Assembly: GCA_016839985.1 (NCBI GenBank)
Contig: JAEOTG010000062.1
Location: 1-5,084 of the forward strand
Origin: Candidatus Heimdallarchaeota archaeon
Lineage (GTDB): Archaea > Asgardarchaeota > Heimdallarchaeia > Heimdallarchaeales > Heimdallarchaeaceae
Length of the DNA: 5,084 bases
Direction: 5' to 3'
Both the position numbers and the translations under genes were made by a program. The notes beneath the pieces were generated by a model. That model had not been told where the DNA came from and did not search any database. It saw only the letters and a list, made by a program, of their open reading frames with translations. Each line of letters begins with the position of its first letter. The stretch's first letter is position 1. This document shows, piece by piece, positions 1 through 4,518 of this stretch.

Positions 1-6
1 AAATAT

Positions 7-900
7 CTATCCAGAGATAAGAATGTCATCTAGAACTTCTTCAAGATCAGGTCTATCTGGGGGTTCTTCAGATTTTTCAATTTTACCATCTGTTATTGTA
101 CCTGATAGATCTAAATCAGCTCTTCTTCTTGTGGGTGAAGCAATTACCATTGTTCCACTCAGATTTTCTATTTTCTCGTTTATTTCAACAACCAGATCTA
201 CTAATTTTGAAATCTGTTCATTGCTAAAACCTGCAACTTTATTCAAGTCAACTCTAGCTTGTTGTTCAATGCTACTAGACTCATCTGTTGCTATTTCGAT
301 TCCATTTGAAAGAAGCTCTTGAGTTGCAGTACTAGTCACTAGAGATTTAGCGATCTTTTCTGCAATTTCTTCACTTGGAAAGAGTTCTGCAAGTTCTGCT
401 ATTTTTTCTTGTTGGGATTGTTGATTCAGACCTTCTATTTTTTCTGTTAAATCGTCTCTTTCGCTGATTAAATCTTCAAATTCATCTTCAAGAGCTGAAT
501 ATTTGTCCTTGAGTAATTTATTTTCTTGATTTAGGAGTTTAATGAGTTTTATGAGTTTGGGAAGACTTCGTCCTAGTTCGTTTGCATTATTCTGCATTTC
601 CCTGTAGCGTTCAAGAGAGACTACTTTTACACCTTTGTTATTTTGATCCTTAAACTCATTTTCAAGGACTTCTACTCTATTCTTAAATTCTCTATTTTGA
701 GTAAGTAATCTCTCTACTAACAACTTTACCTTACTAAGTGCTTCAAGTAAAGATTTATTCCTATCAAGGAGCTCTTTGATATAAGCTTCTTGGAACTCCT
801 GATCTTCGCTAATTTGCTCTAAAGAATCCATTTCTTCATCATATGATTCTTGGATTTTTTTGAGTAATTTTTCTTCAGGAGTTAACTCGGATGATCGCAT
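7..900 (-). CDS. Acidic coiled-coil protein of unknown function
   Basis: I do not recognise this 297-residue protein. It has no signal peptide, no membrane segment and no cysteine. Residues 8-84 and about 100-165 are rich in Leu/Ile/Glu/Lys with heptad-like spacing and look like two long coiled coils. A short non-helical break (NNKGVKVVSLERY, 88-99) separates them. Residues 167-245 look helical but less regular. A Ser/Thr/Arg-containing linker follows, in which LSGT occurs twice (247-250 and 265-268) around a TRRR cluster (257-260). The C terminus is an acidic, proline-containing tail (PPDRPDLEEVLDDILISG, 280-297) that could be a short partner-binding peptide; this is inference. The ATG at 900 is the only good start; a purine-rich GGGAAAA lies upstream but is not a convincing ribosome site. 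The gene is divergent from the deacylase gene. A structural, scaffold or chromosome-associated role is possible but unproven. The reading frame is secure; the function is unknown. Confidence 0.85.
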   Translation of the reverse strand: MRSSELTPEEKLLKKIQESYDEEMDSLEQISEDQEFQEAYIKELLDRNKSLLEALSKVKLLVERLLTQNREFKNRVEVLENEFKDQNNKGVKVVSLERYREMQNNANELGRSLPKLIKLIKLLNQENKLLKDKYSALEDEFEDLISERDDLTEKIEGLNQQSQQEKIAELAELFPSEEIAEKIAKSLVTSTATQELLSNGIEIATDESSSIEQQARVDLNKVAGFSNEQISKLVDLVVEINEKIENLSGTMVIASPTRRRADLDLSGTITDGKIEKSEEPPDRPDLEEVLDDILISG

Positions 901-929
901 CTTATTTTCCCAACAGTGTTAAATTAGTG

Positions 930-945
930 TTGACTATCTAGTTAA
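930..945. promoter_or_regulatory. Imperfect palindrome upstream of the coiled-coil gene
   Basis: TTGACTATCTAGTTAA is a 16-base near-palindrome: ACTA/TAGT arms plus outer TT/AA, one G-T mismatch and a two-base centre. It ends 30 bases upstream of the ATG at 900. Between it and the gene, AGTGTT occurs twice in direct orientation (915-920 and 926-931), 11 bases apart, about one helical turn. Either could bind a regulator, but AT-rich DNA gives such matches by chance. I cannot place a convincing TATA box for this gene; the best candidate is GTATAAGC, read on the minus strand near 955-962. Confidence 0.2.
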
Positions 946-1049
946 AAAAAATTTGCTTATACTTCTTTTTTATCAATTAAAAAACTAAGAAAAAATAACT
1001 TCCGACAAAAATCTTATTTCACAATTTTATTGAAAAAAGAATGAAAGAA

Positions 1050-1068
1050 TTAATATGACACATATTAA
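1050..1068. promoter_or_regulatory. Perfect 19-base palindrome, candidate operator
   Basis: TTAATATG-ACA-CATATTAA has two perfect 8-base arms around a three-base spacer, the size and form of a site for a dimeric helix-turn-helix regulator. It lies in the divergent region, 69 bases upstream of the deacylase ATG and about 150 bases from the coiled-coil start, so it could act on either gene. A T6A6 tract (1070-1081) follows immediately and may bend the DNA or serve as an alternative TATA element. The palindrome is read directly from the sequence; its function is inferred. Confidence 0.4.
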
Positions 1069-1100
1069 ATTTTTTAAAAAACAACTTACTTTGAGTAAAA

Positions 1101-1118
1101 TCTAAATAGGACTATTTA
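1101..1118 (+). promoter_or_regulatory. Deacylase promoter: TATA-like box overlapped by a palindrome
   Basis: TCTAAATA (1101-1108), preceded by the A-rich GTAAAA that could serve as a BRE, begins 36 bases before the ATG at 1137. Archaeal TATA boxes usually sit about 25-32 bases before the transcription start, so the mRNA would begin only a few bases before the ATG. This fits the lack of any ribosome binding site. The box overlaps a perfect inverted repeat, TAAATAG-GA-CTATTTA (1103-1118). A protein bound there would block TBP or the polymerase, so negative regulation is a reasonable inference. Confidence 0.45.
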
Positions 1119-1136
1119 TCTTTCTCTTTGAATCCT

Positions 1137-2276
1137 ATGAAAATATTTAATCTTGAGAGTAAAAAAGGGGAGAAAGTTTTCGGTTACATTGACATGTTTG
1201 AATATCCACATGGTACAAAAGAAAAACTTCCTATTGTTTTGATTGAAGGTAATGAAAGTGGTGCAAGTTTTCTTTTGAGTGGTAACATACATGGTGATGA
1301 AGTTCATGGTTTAGTAACTCTACAAGAGGTGATCAAGAAGCTTGATCCCACAACAATGAAAGGAACTGTTGTAATCATTCCAACATTGAATCCTGCAGGA
1401 CTCTTAACACTTACTAGATCCCCATTTTACGATAGGGCTGATCCAAACAGATTATGGCCTGATCCTAAACCAAAAAAAGAGCCTAAATTAAAATACGAAG
1501 ATCCTTATGACGAAAATCTAGATCCCAAGAAACACCCAAGCATTCAAGAATCTTTCTATAAGAAATTCTCAGAATATTTTGATCAATTTGATTATTTTAT
1601 TGATTTAATTTGTCATTCTGTTAGATCATTTCCATATTCATACATAGACAGAGTTTACTTTGATGAAGAAAAGGAAGGAGAAAAAGATAAAGCTCAACAG
1701 CTTTTCGATCAAGCATATGAAATGGTAAAAGCGTTTGGTTTTACTATTGTTTTTGAAGATCCTCCTAAACATTATTTTAGACAAGATCTGCATAGATCAA
1801 CAACAGGAAGTTTTCTGAATAAGAATAGAAAACCTAGTTTCACAGTAGAACTAGGAGCTTCCAGTCTAGTTGATTTGGATATTGTGAAAGCCGCAAAAAC
1901 AGCTGTTCTAAATGTTTTGAAATGGTCAAAAATAATAGATGGTGAAATAGAAGAAATAGAATCCATTCCTATCCTAAGAGAAAAATTATGGAGAGAAATT
2001 CTAATAAGAACAAAAGAATCTGGTTTTTATATTCCAGTTGTAAAACATGGAGAAATTGTTCAGAAAGATGAAGTTATAGCTGTAGTGCACGATATTTTTG
2101 GTGAAGTTAAAGAAACGATCCTTGCTCCAGATTTTGGGACAGTAATGGCATTCTATGATGATATAAGATGCTATCCAAATAGTGAAATTGCATCATTCCT
2201 TGTAGAAAATACAGTAGATGTAATTTGTCCTTGGGAGTATGAAGAAAAAGAGGAGAAAAAAGAAGAAAAGAGTTAG
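1137..2276 (+). CDS. AstE/AspA-family (M14-type) zinc deacylase or carboxypeptidase-like hydrolase
   Basis: Predicted zinc hydrolase of 379 residues in the succinylglutamate desuccinylase/aspartoacylase family, whose members remove acyl groups from amino-acid-like amides; the substrate is not predictable. Visible motifs, numbered from the ATG: NIHGDE (zinc ligands H52, E55), NPAG (85-88), R94 and NR (104-105, substrate carboxylate region), and TVELG (catalytic E238). Residues about 292-362 resemble the family's C-terminal beta domain (VKHGEIVQKDEVIAVV, then APDFGTV). The third zinc ligand normally sits in a DLH motif; here the sequence is DLICH (156-160), so H160 must be the ligand or the motif has shifted. 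Residues 108-138 are a charged, proline-rich insertion. The tail (367-379) is almost only Glu/Lys. A TTG at 1128 would add three residues; I chose the ATG at 1137 because of its spacing from the TATA box. Likely cytoplasmic: no signal peptide. It is convergent with the next gene, seven bases away. Confidence 0.88.
   Translation: MKIFNLESKKGEKVFGYIDMFEYPHGTKEKLPIVLIEGNESGASFLLSGNIHGDEVHGLVTLQEVIKKLDPTTMKGTVVIIPTLNPAGLLTLTRSPFYDRADPNRLWPDPKPKKEPKLKYEDPYDENLDPKKHPSIQESFYKKFSEYFDQFDYFIDLICHSVRSFPYSYIDRVYFDEEKEGEKDKAQQLFDQAYEMVKAFGFTIVFEDPPKHYFRQDLHRSTTGSFLNKNRKPSFTVELGASSLVDLDIVKAAKTAVLNVLKWSKIIDGEIEEIESIPILREKLWREILIRTKESGFYIPVVKHGEIVQKDEVIAVVHDIFGEVKETILAPDFGTVMAFYDDIRCYPNSEIASFLVENTVDVICPWEYEEKEEKKEEKS
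2241..2272 (-). terminator. Pyrimidine tract, candidate terminator for the metallo-hydrolase
   Basis: The last codons of the deacylase form a 32-base all-purine run. On the minus strand it becomes C/T only, with T-runs of 4, 6 and 5. It starts 12 bases after the stop codon of the convergent metallo-hydrolase gene. Archaeal RNA polymerase stops at T-rich stretches without needing a hairpin, so this is a plausible terminator embedded in the opposing gene. No comparable T-run follows the deacylase on the plus strand. Confidence 0.35.
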
Positions 2277-2283
2277 TAGTAAT

Positions 2284-2964
2284 TTAATCTTCTTCCAAAT
2301 CCAGAATTTCCACTTTCATATCTGGTAGCTTAGCTTTAAATTCATCGATATAGGATAATTCACCGATTCCTCTTCCTATATGCATTGGGATTGTTATATC
2401 AGCTTTGATTTCCTTGGCAGCTTCAACAGCTTCAGGGACATCCATGACATAGGTACCCGAAATAGGAATTAAAGCAATTGTTGGTTTAAGATTTTCCATT
2501 TCTGGAATTTTATCAGTATCACCAGCATGATAGATTCTAGTTCCATCAATGTTAAGAATGGGACCTATATGACCTGATGATTTAGGATGAAAGGGAGTTT
2601 TTGTTTCAGGATCTCGAAATCTATGGATATTGTACGCTGGAACAGCTGATATCTTTATTCCTTCAACATCAAGATGTTCCCCAGGATTCAGTTCCAAAAC
2701 TTCTCTTTTATTCTCGATTTGATCAGTTAGTATACTTTGAGTAATTTTCGGTCCAATTAGAGTTGTATTTTCACTGGAAACTTCGTTAATCGCATCTGCA
2801 TTACAGTGATCGAAGTGTTCATGACTAGAAATAACAATATCTGCTTTAGGTAATCCAGATTTAGCTAATTTATATGGATCGATATAGATATTCATACCTT
2901 TTGCTTTTATTAAGAAAGCATCATGTCCTAACCAATGAATCTTCACATTTTCATATTCAAACAT
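2284..2964 (-). CDS. Metallo-beta-lactamase-fold hydrolase, UlaG/UPF0173-like
   Basis: A complete 226-residue protein of the metallo-beta-lactamase superfamily, subgroup COG2220 (UlaG-like and UPF0173 'Zn-dependent hydrolases'). Family landmarks appear in order: N-terminal WLGHDAF (11-17), IYIDPY (26-31), the HxHxDH metal site HEHFDH (48-53), H114 (third-ligand region), HAGDTD with bridging D149, and IPMHIG with H195. The set needed for a two-metal centre is therefore intact. The length matches compact members of the group. Known relatives hydrolyse lactones, phosphodiesters or other esters; nothing here fixes the substrate. No signal peptide or membrane segment, so it should be cytoplasmic. 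It starts at ATG 2964 with no ribosome binding site but a good TATA box, and ends seven bases from the convergent deacylase. It lies downstream of the ABC ATPase gene on the same strand, but the 142-base gap with its own promoter and a T-run argues against a shared operon. Confidence 0.9.
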   Translation of the reverse strand: MFEYENVKIHWLGHDAFLIKAKGMNIYIDPYKLAKSGLPKADIVISSHEHFDHCNADAINEVSSENTTLIGPKITQSILTDQIENKREVLELNPGEHLDVEGIKISAVPAYNIHRFRDPETKTPFHPKSSGHIGPILNIDGTRIYHAGDTDKIPEMENLKPTIALIPISGTYVMDVPEAVEAAKEIKADITIPMHIGRGIGELSYIDEFKAKLPDMKVEILDLEED

Positions 2965-2980
2965 CTTTATCGAGAAAAAA

Positions 2981-3000
2981 ATATAGTAACTATATATAAA
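2981..3000 (-). promoter_or_regulatory. Metallo-hydrolase promoter with overlapping palindrome
   Basis: Read on the minus strand, TTTATATATA (3000-2991) is a strong match to the archaeal TATA box and begins 36 bases before the ATG at 2964, predicting a leader of only a few bases. A perfect 15-base palindrome, ATATAGT-A-ACTATAT (2981-2995), overlaps the downstream half of the box and extends toward the start site. It could be an operator, although AT-rich promoters produce such symmetry easily. Confidence 0.55.
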
Positions 3001-3023
3001 ATTTTATCAAAAATAGTTGTTTT

Positions 3024-3042
3024 TCTATTTGTTCTAAATAGA
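3024..3042. repeat. Perfect 7-base inverted repeat between two genes
   Basis: TCTATTT-GTTCT-AAATAGA has perfect 7-base arms and a 5-base loop. A further AAATAG (3011-3016) pairs equally well with the left arm, so AAATAG/CTATTT occurs three times within 31 bases. The element lies upstream of the metallo-hydrolase TATA box and downstream of the ABC ATPase stop codon. It could be an upstream regulator site or a weak 3' hairpin in the ATPase transcript. It shares the nine bases TCTAAATAG with the deacylase promoter (1101-1109). Confidence 0.35.
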
Positions 3043-3067
3043 CACGATTGAATGAACGTGTTGCAGT

Positions 3068-3074
3068 AAAAAAA
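3068..3074 (-). terminator. T-run, candidate terminator of the ABC ATPase gene
   Basis: On the minus strand a run of seven T lies about 33 bases after the stop codon of the ATPase gene, preceded by a pyrimidine-rich stretch. A T-run is sufficient for intrinsic termination by archaeal RNA polymerase. A weak imperfect hairpin (CACG...CGTG, 3043-3060) follows and probably is not needed. The position supports separate transcription of the metallo-hydrolase. Confidence 0.4.
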
Positions 3075-3106
3075 TAGATTAAGAGAAAATAGAAGAAGGA
3101 TGCTGA

Positions 3107-4357
3107 TCAATAAACTCTTTTTCCATCAATGAAAACAAAAACTTCTTCTGGAATTATGTAGCCTGTTATATTGTCACCTACGTTCATTCTTGCATATTCT
3201 TCAGCGTTTTCTAAAACATCTACCAGCATAATCGTTCCATCTTTAAGAGTTCCTGTCATTTTAACTTCTGTTCCTAAATATTCAATTGTGTTTATTTGAT
3301 ATTCAATAGGACTCTCTGTTTTAGATGTTAAGAGTATATTCTCAGGTCTAACAACTAGACTAACTTTAGTACCTGTAGGGATATTCTCTTTAATTGAATA
3401 TTTAACAATCTCTCCACTTTCTAATTCGGCTTCATTCTTATTTATGACTTTACCAATCAAAGTGCTTGAAGACCCTATAAATTGTGCAACGAAAAGAGTT
3501 TGAGGATCAGAAAAGACTTCTGTAGGGGTACCATATTGTTGGATTATCCCTTCATGAAGAATAGCTATTCTATCACTTATTGCTAAAGCTTCTTCCTGAT
3601 CATGTGTCACATATACTGTTGTCATACCAATTTTCTTTATAATAGTTCGGATTTCTGTTCTAATCTCTCTTCTTAATTTAGCATCTAAATTAGAGAGAGG
3701 TTCATCACAGAGGAGTACATCTGGTTCAACAACTATTGCTCTACACAACGCTATTCTTTGTTGCTGCCCACCTGATAATTGAGTTGGTAATTTATCTGCT
3801 TGATCTTCAAGATGAACTAACTTAAGTACATCAATCACTTTCTTTCTTCTGTAATCAAATTTCTTATCAATCTCAGCTTTCTTTTCTAAATAAGTATTTG
3901 ATTTTTCTTTAGATTTAATGGGTATTTTCAATTTAGCTAAAAATGTTAATATACGATTAAAAATTCCCTTTATCCAGAAATATGGCTTTGTAACCCAAAA
4001 GAACCTACTATACCAAGGTGTCTCTAAGACAGCTTGCTCATCACTTTCTCTTAATTTTAAACCATATTCGACATTTTTAAAGATTGTAAGATGAGGCCAT
4101 AAAGCATAATTCTGAAAAATCATCGCTGTGTTTCTGTTTTGTGGAGGAAGAACTGTAATATCCTTATCACCAAGAAACACATTACCTTCAAAAGGTTCTA
4201 CAAAACCAGCAAGAGCTCTTAAAACAGTAGTTTTACCACAACCGGAAGGCCCTAGAAGAGTTGTTATAGTTCCATGAGGTATTTCCAAATCAAATCCTTC
4301 AACTACAACAAAATCATCATATGCACAACCAATATTTTGATATTTAACTGAAACCAT
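3107..4357 (-). CDS. ABC transporter ATPase, MalK/UgpC/PotA type, with a 60-residue insertion
   Basis: A 416-residue ATP-binding subunit that would power an import system at the inner face of the membrane. All motifs are present: Walker A GPSGCGKTT (36-44), Q-loop Q82, signature LSGGQ (194-198), Walker B VLLCDE (214-219), D-loop SNLD (222-225) and switch H252. A TOBE-type C-terminal domain occupies about 298-410 (VRPENI, EYLGTE). From memory of E. coli MalK, Walker A and Q82 fall at the same numbers, while the signature, Walker B and switch histidine are each 60 residues later. The extra segment lies at about 104-166, in the helical subdomain that faces the permease. It is rich in Trp/Phe/Tyr, then Lys/Glu. 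The substrate (sugar, polyamine, iron or other) cannot be told. No permease or binding protein is adjacent. I chose ATG 4357; a TTG at 4366 would add three residues but fits the TATA spacing less well. The stop is TGA. Confidence 0.93.
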   Translation of the reverse strand: MVSVKYQNIGCAYDDFVVVEGFDLEIPHGTITTLLGPSGCGKTTVLRALAGFVEPFEGNVFLGDKDITVLPPQNRNTAMIFQNYALWPHLTIFKNVEYGLKLRESDEQAVLETPWYSRFFWVTKPYFWIKGIFNRILTFLAKLKIPIKSKEKSNTYLEKKAEIDKKFDYRRKKVIDVLKLVHLEDQADKLPTQLSGGQQQRIALCRAIVVEPDVLLCDEPLSNLDAKLRREIRTEIRTIIKKIGMTTVYVTHDQEEALAISDRIAILHEGIIQQYGTPTEVFSDPQTLFVAQFIGSSSTLIGKVINKNEAELESGEIVKYSIKENIPTGTKVSLVVRPENILLTSKTESPIEYQINTIEYLGTEVKMTGTLKDGTIMLVDVLENAEEYARMNVGDNITGYIIPEEVFVFIDGKRVY

Positions 4358-4385
4358 TGTTCTCAACTTTATAGGCTTATGATTT

Positions 4386-4407
4386 GTTTATAATCTTAAA
4401 TATAAAA
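4386..4407 (-). promoter_or_regulatory. Promoter region of the ABC ATPase gene
   Basis: Two TATA-like boxes are seen on the minus strand. TTATAAAC (4393-4386) begins 36 bases before the ATG at 4357, the same distance as in the two preceding promoters. TTTATATTTA (about 4406-4397) lies a little further upstream and would give a leader of roughly 15-20 bases. Only a weak GAG precedes the start codon, so the closer box and a short leader are favoured. Confidence 0.4.
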
Positions 4408-4428
4408 ATTTTTGCTGTGATTAAGATT
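4392..4428. repeat. 8-base inverted repeat spanning the divergent promoter region
   Basis: AATCTTAA (4392-4399) and TTAAGATT (4421-4428) are perfect inverted copies separated by 21 bases. The intervening sequence contains the self-complementary A5T5 (4404-4413). The arms are 29 bases apart start to start, and the left arm overlaps the ATPase TATA region. This could be a pair of sites for a regulator of the divergent ATPase and Kbl-like genes, or a chance product of AT-rich DNA. Confidence 0.3.
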
Positions 4429-4465
4429 TTTGTAAAAATAGTAGAATTTTCATTAAATTGATAGA

Positions 4466-4513
4466 GTAAAAAATAAAAAGGAATGGGTTTTATCAAGCGT
4501 AGAGTAAAAGGTG
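4466..4513 (+). promoter_or_regulatory. Putative promoter and Shine-Dalgarno site of the kbl-like gene
   Basis: An A/T-rich box (AAAAAATAAAAAG, near 4468-4480) lies about 40-50 bases before the ATG at 4519. The sequence AAAGGTG (4507-4513), matching the archaeal anti-Shine-Dalgarno core, sits five bases before that ATG. This site decides the start: the in-frame ATG at 4483 has GGA directly abutting it, too close to function. A 10-base direct repeat TAGAGTAAAA (4462-4471 and 4500-4509) brackets the leader region. Confidence 0.45.
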
Positions 4514-4518
4514 TTAAT

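Noticed and set aside
23..322. Plus-strand open frame of 99 codons inside the coiled-coil gene region
   Set aside because: Antisense to a well-formed coiled-coil protein; composition is Ser/Thr-rich as expected for the reverse of Glu/Leu-rich coding, and no promoter or ribosome site precedes it.
901..1136. Small gene, tRNA or other RNA gene in the largest intergenic region
   Set aside because: Very AT-rich with no cloverleaf-like arms, no GC-rich structured block and no open frame with start signals; only promoter-like elements and palindromes are seen.
1116..1307. Minus-strand open frame across the deacylase start
   Set aside because: Overlaps the conserved N-terminal part of the deacylase, has no domain-like pattern and no start signals.
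1772..1966. Minus-strand open frame inside the deacylase
   Set aside because: Lies antisense to the catalytic Glu region of the deacylase; a shadow of real coding.
3043..3060. CACG...CGTG imperfect hairpin as a stem-loop terminator
   Set aside because: Only four strong outer pairs, an internal mismatch and no T-run directly after it in the ATPase transcript; the T7 at 3068-3074 is the better candidate.
4483..4518. Upstream in-frame ATG as the start of the kbl-like gene
   Set aside because: Its GGA directly touches the ATG, while ATG 4519 has AAAGGTG at proper spacing and places NNYL and the PLP-stacking His at the positions recalled for E. coli Kbl.
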